Below are positions 51,231-62,937 of a stretch of DNA of 64,000 nucleotides, one piece after another. Every line of letters starts with the position of its first letter. Position 1 is the stretch's first letter. Origin of the DNA: Sipunculus nudus (taxonomy: Eukaryota > Annelida > Sipuncula > Golfingiida > Sipunculidae); NCBI GenBank assembly GCA_026874595.1, contig CM049309.1, positions 90,976,723 through 91,040,722 of the forward strand. Direction: 5' to 3'. The notes under the pieces are model-generated. The model saw only the letters and a list, made by a program, of their open reading frames with translations. It was not told where the DNA came from and made no database searches. A program made the translations under genes and the position numbers.

Positions 51231-51605
51231 AGAAGTGTCCAACTGGGTTGAAGCTGACATGTCATGTTTGATATTGATTTTAGTGTGTTTCTAGCTGGAT
51301 GTAGTCTGTCATATCACTCATTATATTAATTTCAGTGTGTCCAGCTGGGTGGAAGCTGACTTTCTATGTTTTATATATGACATGTCATGTTTTATATGTG
51401 ACATGTCATGTTTTATATTTGACATGTTATGCTTTATATTTTATGTCATGTTTTATGTGGATTCTAGTGTGTCCAGCTGGACGGAAGCTGATATGTTGTT
51501 TTATATTTGACATGTTTTATATTGATTTCAATGTGACCAGCTGGATGGAAACTGACCTGTCATGTTTTACATTTTACATGTCATATTTAATATTTTATAT
51601 TTGTA
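51231..51605 (+). repeat. Tandem decoy copies of the last exon's 3' splice site and first codons
   Basis: Five degenerate copies of TTTCAG/TGTGTCCAGCTGG and GGAAGCTGAC occur, with acceptor dinucleotides at or near 51235, 51283, 51335, 51467 and 51531 (the last mutated to AA). They are linked by TGACATGTCATGTTTTATAT spacers. The copy at 51335 keeps TTTCAG and, joined to exon 5, reads VCPAGWK in frame before a different tail. A sixth copy at 53200 is followed by an early TAG. The real exon at 53293 is the final member. Confidence 0.8.
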
Positions 51606-52543
51606 TCCCCAGACAAAGTCGGGGGATACTATGTTTTCATGACGGTACTGCTGCCGCCACTGCCACATATAAATTTTGTTGGCGCGATAACTCAAAAAAT
51701 ATTTCACGAATCTTTACCAAACTTGGTATATGTATAAATATGGGTGAGAGAACGAAGCCTATTTAAAATGAGGTCATGACCTTTACTATGAGAGTGGCCT
51801 TGACCTTGAATATTGCCATATATTGTGAAAATTACACAATATCATTAATATCTCAATAAGGGATGCATAGATTGGTCCAGAAATCAACTTGACCGAAGAT
51901 CTTGGATAGTATTGTCATGTACCAGAAACTGAGGGCGCCACCTATTATTCTTTAACTTGTTTTTTGTGCCGTTTAATACCCCCATCATTGCCACCTAACA
52001 GCTCTGTGAGCATTATAAATAAAAACTGATGGACAGCTTTCTTTCATATTATGCATCTACATAGACATGGGTTTTGGGATGATGTTTATATAAATTGGGG
52101 TCTCGACCTTTCCTGTGAGTGTGGCCTTGACCTTGAATATTGCCATATATTGTGAAAATCGCACAAAATTATTAATATCTCAATAAGGGATGCATGGATT
52201 GGTCCAAAAAACAACTTGACCGAAGATCTTGGATAGTGTTGTCATGTACTGGAAACTGGTAGCACCACCTGTTATTCCTTTAGTTGTTGCCACTTTACAG
52301 TACTGTGAACATTATAAGTAAAAACTAATGGACAGATTTCTTTTATATTATGCATATACATAGACATGGATGAGGAGATGATGTATATTGAAATTGGGGT
52401 TATGACCTTTTCTATGAGAGTGACCTTTTCTATGAGAGTGGTCTTATATAAATTGTTGCTGAAGATGGGGGGCCTATTCTTAAAAGGGGGGCGATTAATT
52501 GTCTGGGGATACTATGACACCTGCGGTGCCAAGAAATATCTAG
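51606..52543 (+). mobile_element. Family C Helitron-like element, copy 2, inside the decoy array
   Basis: Starts TATCCCCAGACAAAGTCGGG. Near the end are a G-rich segment, TTGTCTGGGGATACTATG, a CACC TGC GGTG stem-loop, AAGAAATATCTAGTT. Length 938 bp, close to the 942 bp of the copy at 8076. The inside has repeated GGCCTTGACCTTGAATATTG modules. No protein domain. Confidence 0.65.
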
Positions 52544-53177
52544 TTGTGAAATATGATATTCAGAGATTTTGTAAATGACACAAGTAATATCTCACTAACA
52601 CACACTCTAACATTTGTCAGCATAACATATTTTACATATATAGCTCCATTGCCACTTGACAGCACTGTGAGCATGATAAATTGAAAAATAAAGGACAGAT
52701 TTCTTTCATATCTCGCATATATATATTTTTAAGTTTAAAAATTTTTTTTTTTTTAGATTTTAATTTTTAAATAATTTTTTTTTTAATCTTGGATTCTTTT
52801 GTCTTCTGTAGAATACAGGTGGCGCCATCTTGTGTCGTTTTCTTGCTTTCACATCTTGTGATACCCCACCATTGCCACTTCACAGCACTGTGAGCATGAT
52901 AAGTTGAAAACTAATGGACAGATTTCTTTCATATCATGTATATAGACATCAGTTATGGAATGAGATATATTTCAATTTGGATCATGACCTCTCCTATGAG
53001 AGTGACCTTTACCTTAAATATGCCCATACTTATAAGAAACCATGGTTGCTTGCCAAGTGTCAGTCTCTGCATCGGAATTCAAGATGGGATCCTATTCTTC
53101 GAGGCTTGGGGGAGGGGGGGGGGGGGGGTTAATTGTCTGGGGATACTATGGTACCTGCGGTGGCAAGAAATATCTAG
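52544..53177 (+). mobile_element. Partial second family C copy with its own 3' end
   Basis: Follows directly on the preceding element, lacks the 5' terminus, and repeats the GCCACTTGACAGCACTGTGA module, the G tract and the terminal TTGTCTGGGGATACTATGGT, CCTGCGG stem and ATATCTAGTT. After it the decoy array resumes. Either a tandem insertion or an element with two 3' ends. Confidence 0.55.
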
Positions 53178-53292
53178 TTCATGTTTTATATTTATTTCAG
53201 TGTGTCCAGCTGGATAGAAGCTGGCATATTTTGTTTTATATTTGACATATCATGTTTTATTTTTGACATGTCATGTTTTATATTGATTTCAG

Positions 53293-53378
53293 TGTGTCCA
53301 GCTGGATGGAAGCCAGGCCAGGCGACCATGAAACCAGACCCCAAGGGCAGCAAGGAGTACTTCAGCAAGGCCAACTAG
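53293..53378 (+). CDS. 2-Cys peroxiredoxin, terminal exon with resolving cysteine and YF motif
   Basis: The exon follows TATTGATTTCAG, completes Val169 and encodes [20 protein letters not shown], then KEYFSKAN and a TAG stop at 53376-53378. Cys170 is the resolving cysteine, and Tyr191-Phe192 is the C-terminal YF motif that, with GGLG, typifies sensitive 2-Cys peroxiredoxins. The frame from the ATG at 19935 is exactly 591 bases including the stop. Several degenerate copies of this exon's 5' end and its acceptor lie upstream in the same intron, so the last exon is the terminal member of a small tandem array. Confidence 0.97.
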
Positions 53379-54560
53379 ATGATTAACCGGAACTGTCGCC
53401 CGCCTCAGAACAATAAGCTTAGGATCAAGACAACAAAAGCTTAGGAACATATACTGCTTTTGTTTACAACATGACACTTTGCTATTAAGTCAGGTTTTTG
53501 CTAAGTTTACATCGCAAAAGAAATCCTGTCGCTGAGAAGCTAGGCATATAATGAAGCTTGTTTGAATTGACTGGCTATAAGTTAGGAGGTGTGTTTGTAT
53601 GGGACATTTTCCATAACCAATTGAAAGGATTTCATGACAATCTTTCTGCCATAAACATGTAACATTGCAGTCATTCTTTGCCACCACCTGTAATACACTC
53701 TGTCATCCTTGCAAAAACTTTCGTCATTTTTTAAGTATCAATATTTCTGTGGGACATAACACATGATAAATATGCCATACTGTCTCAAACATTTACCTGT
53801 GTAATATAAGTAATGGATATCATTCATACATAAAATCAGACTAAATCAGATGTTTGAAATATCAAATTAGGGTACAGATTCATTAAAGTATGATTTGTTA
53901 TCATCACATAAAGCTCCAGCAGGCCATGACTAGCAGGACACATGCACTTTCTGTTTCTCATGTAGACCTTGGATGTAACAGTTTGTAAGAATCATGTTCA
54001 TTGCCTGATTGTTTTCTGTTTTCAGAGAAGATAAATTTTATTTCATTTTATCGTGTTGATAAAGTGTATGTCTGTAATTTAATGGGGACATTCTTCAAGA
54101 ATTACTTCTTTCAGAATTTTTCATTAAGTTTTATATTAATCACTATAAACAAGAGGTTATTTTGGCACTTTGCTGAATCCTGAGTAACCATGTTTCCTTT
54201 CAGAACTGTAGCTGTGTAGCTGTGTAGCTGTGTAGCTGTTTCAGCTATAACTACTTTATAGATGTTCAAGCAGTTTGTATTCAAAATAGCCTTATTCAGA
54301 TATTAGTGGATATGCACTAATAGAAGGCTTGTTTGAGAAGTAGGATTACTGATATGATATCACTTAAGAGACTCCCCGCTGAAGGTATTTATTTTTCACG
54401 AGTCTTGATTCTTCTGACAACATTAGATGTGTATAAGTGGGTATATATATTCTTATGATTTTGTACTGGGGTTCTAGAAGCATGTACTCTGCGACAGTAA
54501 GTAATATTACTGGATACATGTTCTTTTGTCTTGATTAATAAATAGCTGTTAAGTATACGG
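53379..54560 (+). other. Peroxiredoxin 3' UTR (approximate end)
   Basis: About 1.2 kb of mostly unique AT-rich sequence follows the stop codon and leads to AATAAA at 54537-54542. The cleavage site is placed about 15-20 bases downstream by convention. An ATTAAA at 54592 is an alternative. A short GTGTAGCT microrepeat lies near 54210-54240. The end is inferred from the signals, not from transcript data. Confidence 0.6.
54537..54542 (+). promoter_or_regulatory. Canonical poly(A) signal AATAAA
   Basis: The hexamer is about 1.16 kb after the stop codon, with T-rich sequence downstream. It lies upstream of the composite repeat that starts near 54691, so the gene most likely ends here. Confidence 0.6.
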
Positions 54561-54690
54561 GAAATGTTTTACTTCTCTTATTTTGTGTTACATTAAAGAC
54601 TGAATGATATTTTGTGTCAGCTGTGCTTGAATGAAGAATCGGGCCCCTTTTGAAAGTTAAATTTTTGAACTATTCATTGATTCCTGTTTT

Positions 54691-57600
54691 AAGTTCCGCT
54701 GACTGTAAGTCATCTGAGCTATAGCTATCACTCTTTGTCCGTCCGGCCATCCGGCCGTCTGTCTGTTAACAAGGCACAAATCGTAACCACTGGACCTGGA
54801 ATCTTCTAACTTTACATCCAGAGAGGTCCATGAAAATCTCCTTGGAAACCTGGAGTTAGGTCTCTGTTACCCATATTCTTCCAGCTATGGGGCTCCGAAG
54901 TACCCTCCAGAAAAATGAAAAATTTGATACAAAAACTCAAGCATCTGAACAACTAATGCATTGATCACCATGATTCTTTGCATGGAAATTGATCATGGAG
55001 TGTTTCATCAGTTTCTGCAGACTGGTGGCGCCACCTGTATTTTTTTTATTTTTTAAGATTTTTAGCTCAGCTGACTATAAGTCATCTGAGCTATAGTCGT
55101 GGTCCATTGTCCGTCCGTCCGTCCGTCCATAGATGTGGCACGTTTTGAAACCGTAAGACCTAGGAATCCAAAATTCGGCATAGTGTTAGATGTCCCCAAG
55201 ATCTCCTACCAAGCCGAAAACTGGGTCTTTGCGACTTTGTTCCTTTGAGAAATTAAGGAAAAACCTCAATTTTTTATTAAAAACCTATTGTCACACTTCA
55301 GGGCTGCCTAATATCAAAACCTTATCTGTTTTCCTCATATTTACCATAAATATTCCTCTATATAGTTCCTATGTACATGCCTGATATTATGTCTGTATTA
55401 TATAATTTAAAAAAGTTATGGGCCAGAACATAATGCATTTTGTAAAAAATCAGGAAAGATATTTGATCACTTAACACAAAACATGTTAAAGATATGGATT
55501 TTTTTTCAAGTAATATAACTTTAATTAATCAAAATTAAATTGTATACCCAAAATTAGATCAAAATCTTTTAAATTTTTTAAAATATTAACAAAAATAAAA
55601 AATTTGTACCTTAAATTTTGCCTAACTTTGACCATGGCACGTTTTTTTCCTGTAAGTACTGTGGATTTAATTTTCTCTGCATGTTTTTGTTAGCATTTTG
55701 TCTGTTAACACCAAAAATTTGAAACCAGTTGATCAAAAACTGTAGATTTTATTCAAGTTTTCAAGCACCATGTAACATATTGTTTACATCAGGCTGGTGT
55801 TATGCAGTTTGCAAGAGCTCAGCTCCCCAGCTTCAGCTCTAATTTCCAAAATTTGGCATACAATTAGATGTCTCCAAAATCCCCTACCATGCCTAGAATT
55901 TGGTCACTAGGACTTAATACCTTTGAGATATTAATAAAAAACTTCATTTTTCAATTAAAAACCCATTGTTACACTTCAATACTGCCTAATATCAAAACCA
56001 CTGATCTGACTTTAATCATATATAATATACATGTTTTTCTATATATTCTCTGTGCACATGCCAGAAATGATGTCAGTATTGCATAATTGTTTAAAGTTAT
56101 GGGCCCAAACATAATGCACTTTGTAAAAAATCAAGAAATATATTTACTCCCTTAACAAGGGGCTTGCTGAAGCTAGAGATTTTTTGTCAGGGATGTAACA
56201 TTATTTAATCAAGATTCAATTAATACCCAAAATTAGTTTGAATTTTTTTAAATTTTGTAAGTTATTAGTATAAATATAAAATTAGTACCTTAAATTTTGC
56301 CCAACTTTGACCATTTCACTTTTGTTTCTTGTGAGCTCTGTTTATATAATTTTCATATCATGCACACATAAGGATTTCAGCTTTTTAGTTTAGAAAGCTG
56401 AAAGAAATTGGCCAAAAATTGTAGCTTATATTAATGTTTTTATGAGACCATATCAGACCTTGGCTCTCTCCAGCCACTCTTGAGTCACCTGTATGTTGAC
56501 CTTGTTGAACTTTCAGCAAATTATGCAAGCTTGATTCGCTTGATTCGAGGCATATACTGGGGCAGCCAGGCAGCTTATGGCCAGCCACAGTTGATCCAGG
56601 TGTCCAACCCAACTCATCTAGTAGTTTTAACCAACAACATAACAATAAACAATAAATTAATCAATTTTTATTGGTTTTTAATAACAAATTAAAGAAAAAT
56701 AGAAAAGGAATTTGTTAGTTTATAATGATAGGGAATTAACTTGCAGTTACTGATGATATAAGAATCTTGTATCGATGGATAGAATGTCACGTATTCCAAA
56801 TAACACCATGCAGTCACCTATGGCATTTTTCAGTTCAATTTTAATAATAAAAAAGTAAATCATATTATTCATTACAAATCATTAGGGATCATATGAAGGA
56901 AATTAATGATAGACAAAGATGCAGTTGATATTATTAATCTAGATTCCTACTGTGTCTAGTGTGTACATTGATGTGAAATTAGTCCAAAATGAATATATTA
57001 CATTTATTTTTTTTAATATAAATAAAAGCCATAAAACCAGGTACTTATGATCATTATTTAAATGTGTGAATTTTGTACATTCTGGATTCTCAACACCATT
57101 GTTTGGTGAAAACTGAATAAATACCAGACATGGTGGGAATACTTTGCAATTGTATTTAAATACGAATATGAATATGTACTCCATTATAAAATTTCTTGCA
57201 TATAGAATGGGAATTCAGGTAAAAATGAAAGTATATGAATACCAGTGCAAATACTTTCGAAATGTATTCATGAATGTATTCATGAATATATTCTTTAATA
57301 TTATTTTAATTATCATTTCAGTTATATTTCATTTTAAAAATCATACGATTCTCTTATTATTTTTAATAAAAATTATATCTGGGACAATATTTGTAATTTT
57401 TTTTAATAAATAGTGAAACTCTTATATTATATGTTCTGCTTATAAGTTATATGGCCAAGTCAAAGTCTGTGTGACAATAGTACTCCATTTGTTAATCAAA
57501 TAAATGAAATCAATCCTCTTCCCTGTCTCCAAAGGTACTATCAAAATCATACATAAGTTAAACAACAACAACTCATAATACAGCTTATACTTATTACCAC

Positions 57601-59233
57601 ACAAAACCAGCATGTGCCTCATTTCTAAATAATATTTTTTTATCATATATAACAGCTGAGCGCCGTGACCCATAGGTCCCTTGTTTTCTCTATTTGAGAC
57701 CTGAAGAGATGACGTCATCTGTTAACAGGGCACAAATCGTACCAGCTGTACGTGGAATCTTCTCACTTTACATCCAGAGAGGTCCATTAAAAGTCTTCTT
57801 GGAAACCTGGAATTAGGTCTCTGTTACCCATATTCTTCCAGCTAGGGGACTTCGAAGTACACCCCCAGAATAATGAAAAATTTTATACAAAAGCTCAAGT
57901 ATCTGAAAAACTAATGCATTGATCACTATGATTCTTTGCATGGATATTATATTAATCATGGAGTGTTTCATCAGTTTTTGCAGACTGGTGGTGCCACCTG
58001 TATTTTTCAATATTTTACGATTTTATTTCTCTATTTTTGATACCTTAATAGATGCCAGTCTGTTAACAGGGCACGAATCGTAATGACTAGACATAGAATC
58101 TTCTTTCTTGACATGCTGGGAGGCCCATGAAAAGATACCTTGGAAACCTGAAATTAGGTCTCTGTCACCCATATTTTCCGAGCTGTGGGGCTCAGAATAA
58201 CTAAAAATTTGATACAAGAGGTCTGGTATCTGAACAACCAGTGCATTGATCGGCATTATTCTTTGCATGCATATGCATTATGGAGTGTTTTATCATATCC
58301 TGCAGACTGGTGGTGCTACCTGGACTTTTACCTGAATTTTTACGCATTTTTATCTTTATTTTTGAGACCTTCAAAGATGTAGTTGGTCTGTTAACAGGGC
58401 ACAAATCATAACTATTTTACTTGGAATCTTCTTTCTTGACATCCTGGGAGGTCCATAAAAAACTCCATGGAAACCTGAAATTAGGTGTCTCTTACCCATA
58501 TCCTCCGAGCTATGGGTCTTAGGAGTACCTCCCAGAATACTAAAAATTTGATACAAAATCTCCAGTATCTGAACAACTAATGCATTGATCACCATGATTC
58601 TTTGCATGGATATTCATCATGGAGTGTTTCATCAGTTCTTGCGGACTGGTGGCACCACGTAAATTTTTAAAAAATTTTAACATTTTTTTCTCTATTTTTG
58701 AGACCTTCAAAGATGGGGTCGTCCCTTAACAGGGCTAAAATTGTAACCATTGGTCCTAGAATCTTTTAACTTGACATCCAGGGAGATCTGTGAAGAGGTC
58801 TCCTTGGAAACATGAATTAAGGTCTCTGTTACCCATATTTTCTGAGCTATGGGGCTTATAAGCACCCCACAGAATAAAAAATTTGATACCAAAGTAGGGC
58901 ACAAATCATAACAATGGGGCCCAGAATTGACATCCTGTGAGTTCCTCAAAAGTTCTCCCCAGAAACCTGAAATTGGGTCACAGTGACCTATATTCTCAGA
59001 GTTTTGTGGTATGTTTGAGCACCCCAGAAATAATGCAAAATACACACAAATTGCCGGATTCCTCATGAAAGGCTGGTTGGATTGTCATCAAATTTGTTGT
59101 GCTTATGGGTCTTGATGAACTTAAGCTAATATGCATGAACAATGATGCCACATCTATCTTAATTAGTTGACTGTGCAATGACATATTATCAACATTTCAG
59201 TCGGCTGAGCGTCATGACCCATTGGTCACTTGT
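54691..59233 (+). mobile_element. Composite family S element with tandem modules of about 335 bp
   Basis: Starts AAGTTCCGCTGACTGTAAGT then CATCTGAGCTATAG and ends GTCGGCTGAGCGTCATGACC then CATTGGTCACTTGTTTT. Modules beginning TGTTAACAGGGCACAAATCG recur near 54767, 57719, 58061, 58390 and 58725 with a TGGYGCCACCTG-like block at module ends. A complete family S copy is nested in the first module. No intact gene. Confidence 0.6.
55064..57684 (+). mobile_element. Family S element nested in the composite
   Basis: Full 5' hairpin at 55064 and 3' end CAGCTGAGCGCCGTGACCCA then TAGGTCCCTTGTT. It sits just after a GGCGCCACCTGTATTTTTT block of the host element, and the host resumes at about 57685. About 2.6 kb; matches the copies at 44115 and 28417-30518. 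Confidence 0.65.
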
Positions 59234-59603
59234 TTTATTAATCCATATCTGAAGGCACAACTTTAATTATGAGACTTCTAAAGCTGTATCACTCGTGTTT
59301 AATTTACTGGACGATTTATCAAGTAGTTTTATGTAACGATTTATCGCAGGCTTTTACTATCCATTACATGCTGATGTACCCATTGTGGTTGCTTATGTCC
59401 AAATTGGTCAACACGTGGTGGCAAACCAGATGTACTAATATACAGGCCCTGTCGCTCCTGGAGCATCAACTTGATGCGGATTTTATATATAGGAATCTAT
59501 TCACATGAGTCACGCACCTTGATTGACATCCATCAGGTCCCGCCTGTGATGTAAATAATAAATGCCATATACTTTTGTTATATATGATTAATTATAACAT
59601 TAA

Positions 59604-59615
59604 TATATTATATAT

Positions 59616-59693
<78 letters not shown>
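59604..59693. repeat. (TA)n microsatellite
   Basis: Almost pure TA dinucleotides with two TATG interruptions at the left. Confidence 0.95.
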
Positions 59694-59697
<4 letters not shown>

Positions 59698-61497
59698 TTG
59701 TTAACATTTAACACTTGAAAACACGTTTAACAGGAGTCAAAGCTTCCGAGGCATAAACATGAAATAGGGATAAAAAGGTATAAAGACTTAAATAAACTGG
59801 AACATAATACATTTAGTAATTAGCGAAGGGGCACTTAATTAAAACTACAAATTTATCGAAAATAAATCTGACCAGATCAAATTTTCAGCACCATGCTATT
59901 TTTCATTTTAATCATTTCCCATCTTCATATTCAGTTTTAGTACAGATCTGTATGACATACACTGCCAGTCAACGATCAAATATCAAAATTTTCAATGGGA
60001 ATTTATGTTGAAACTTTAAAATTTTAGTTTCCTGTGTCTCTTTAATTCTTCCTCATGAAGTTAACACATTTAATCCCGCCATTTCTTATTTTTCGAGTAT
60101 AGCGGGAGCATGTACAGTGTTCCTGGCATATAATTAATCACCTCGGTATACGACCTGTCTCATCTGGGCGGTAAGATATAACCAAATAACCATGGCATTC
60201 CGGTTGGTATTTTCCTCAGCCCAAGTCCCTATGCCAGGGAAAGTTCCTGCTGATTTGTATGTCATTTCAAAGTAAGAGAAAAACAGAATAGATTCTGCAG
60301 GAGGATAACTTTAACATAACCAACTCACGGAATAAACATTTGTCAGATTTAGCCTCGTTAGGTTGGCAAAAATCGGACAAGCCTGTCAAGGTCACTTGGT
60401 ACAAAGTGCTTACGCTGCAGCCCTGAACCAGCCATGAAAACATAAAAAAAGGAGACCAATACAGGGCTGAATACGTGCGTGTTGCCAGGTGTACGGCTGT
60501 CCATGATGTACATTATCACGTAGGTCCATCACAGTGCTTGCCTCTCGCAAAGGAGGTTATGTGTACCCCTAGGTTTGTATGTTTTTATCCATCATGTGAT
60601 ATACAAATCTGTTACAGAGACGTTAAACGTTTTTACGTGAATTCATAGAAATAAATACAATGTACAAAGGAAACAGCGTGCTTGAACATAAAGTTCTGAA
60701 ATTAAATATGAATAGGACTGCTACATATATGGCAGTAAAAAGTCTTACAAAGTGATTGTATGGTCTTGGTTGCCATTGTTGCGTTACATTCAAGGCAAGT
60801 AAATTTACAAATATAATTGCCCTCCTTCTGGATAAATTAACAGCAACAGTTAGGGCCATTATTCTTGATATGTTATTCATGACGTCATTGAATGTGACAG
60901 CAAATGATCACTGACCAGCAATTTTATCGCCGGGTAATGGCGACCATGATCAGGAAATAAGGATGGTATGACGTCTTTGGAAGTCCATGATTATGTAATT
61001 AACTTAAAAGCCATGACATTAATAACTTTGAGCTCATAAACTGAAGTATGCATAATGACCTCCCTTCCCCGTTTGGACATCCATTACATGCTTATATACA
61101 ACAGGTTCCTTGCTAAATACAGTTAGTTGTACCTCAGCAGTAACTGATTCACTGGGCGTTGGTGTAGGTCTGGGAGGGTTTGGACACCAACACCTATTTT
61201 AAGGATATCAAACGGATTTTGAGGTTGTACCCTCTCCTTTTAGGCCCTGCATGAGGCCCGTGTTCAGGTTTTATATTCTTTCTTCCTGGCTTGGCACAGG
61301 TCAGGGTCACAGGTCAGGGTCAGGCTTTTCTTGGGAGCACCTGGCAGGCATCGAATGACCAAGCAGTTTTACCGCCACATTACACACTACAATTGGAGCA
61401 TGGGCATATAAATGGACCGTCGAATAATAGCCGGCGTCCCCTTTATACGAGGGCGAAAAGCCCATGATGATGAAAATATTCCGAATTATCAACTATT

Positions 61498-61498
61498 G

Positions 61499-61543
<45 letters not shown>

Positions 61544-61560
61544 GTGTGTGTGTATGTATA
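61498..61560. repeat. (TA)n(TG)n microsatellite
   Basis: Short TA run followed by TG repeats with TATG interruptions. Confidence 0.9.
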
Positions 61561-62461
61561 GTTCAGTATATCGGTTAACAGGTAATCATAAAAACTGCAA
61601 CGAATATGATTTACAGATTTAATTGTTCAATTTACAAGTACTGAAATTGTGTGCATATACATATGTGTGTGTGTGTATATGCGTTTTAATTGGGTACACG
61701 GTTTCTATTGTTTACGGTCCATGTTGTAAATTTCAGATTTTATAACCTATAGTTTCAATATATGTACATTTTACAGTATTAATATCTCATTCCAATTAGA
61801 CATGTGAAATTTATCTTAAAAATATGTCGCGTGAGTAAATGCTGGCAGTCAACCTTATACCTGATGTTGGATTTGTCAATGACCCGAAACAGTATGTTTT
61901 TTATTATATATTTTTTTACAGACATGACTTTCACTTGATTCAGTGACTCACTGACAGTGTTTGTGCAGTTGAGTGTATGTACATGCGGTATGTTGACAGA
62001 TGGTGACAGTGGCGTGTGAGGTCCCCTGCTGATTCATGAATAAAACTCACGATATCGTGTCATGATATCACGCGCCCTTGTTCAATCACACTCATATACT
62101 GGATGAAATGAAAGTTTGCATCGTGTAGCGTGCAGGATACCGTTATTAAATAAGTCATGATGTACGGAGGCTGCTGTCAACACAGATTCAAAACAAGAAA
62201 TACATTCTCTCTCGAGAACTTGAGGAGGGACTCTTCCCATGGTAAAGCAAACAGATGAAATAAATATATGTAGATATAGAGTATGTATATATCTCGATAT
62301 ACAGATGGAAAATTGCTCTGGCCATAAAAAGATTATTTCTTTAACTAAGATGAGGTGCTTTTTTTTAAGAAAAAGCGCAAATGCACAGGTGTTTTCTCGT
62401 TTGACTGGTCCCAGTGCATGCTCAAGTCCGTCACATATTCAATACGTGAGCAGCATAATAC

Positions 62462-62462
<1 letters not shown>

Positions 62463-62532
<70 letters not shown>
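62463..62532. repeat. (AT)n(AAT)n microsatellite
   Basis: A run of about 23 AT units followed by about eight AAT/ATA units. Confidence 0.95.
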
Positions 62533-62937
62533 CGTACAGTCGGTTGGTATTTTCGCGTTATGTCTGTGACATTTTATCAGCAGAATTTAAGTCAGGCGTT
62601 CACATGCAGATTTATACAATACCAACACTCAAAGCCCGTAGCAGCATAATGAGGAGCAATAACTGGACCGTCATGATGACAATAGGTAGTCCATTTATCT
62701 GAAAATTACGTGCATACTTGCAACAGTGCATACCTGTGTATTTTAAATTTAGTCACGGATAGGAAGCAAATTACTACCATTGTGGCTCTGTCCATATGAA
62801 ATGGTTTGGCACATTTCATTTTCAGATCAGACTAACCAATATTACAGTGGCTCATAAAGGACACAAAAAAAAAACAATGTTATGACGAGATCTCGGGACA
62901 CAATTTGCAAAACAAAATTAGAACAGAGAAAAAAAAT

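Larger units (their letters stand above)
59234..62937. other. Downstream intergenic DNA without a supported gene
   Basis: More unique than the introns, with microsatellites. A 12-bp palindrome CACGATATCGTG lies at 62048-62059 beside a second GATATCACG. GGTCAGGGTCACAGGTCAGG repeats near 61300. The 136-codon frame at 62239-62649 runs through (AT)n and (AAT)n tracts and is not credited as a gene. Confidence 0.45.

Noticed and set aside
51335..51766. A 143-codon frame starting VCPAGWK
   Set aside because: Not an independent gene: it is decoy copies of the last peroxiredoxin exon plus low-complexity spacers and the start of a mobile element. It is reported as a possible alternative tail only.
62239..62649. 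A 136-codon ATG-initiated frame with Ile-Tyr and Asn runs
   Set aside because: A large part is translated (AT)n and (AAT)n microsatellite; no recognisable domain, no splice or promoter context.
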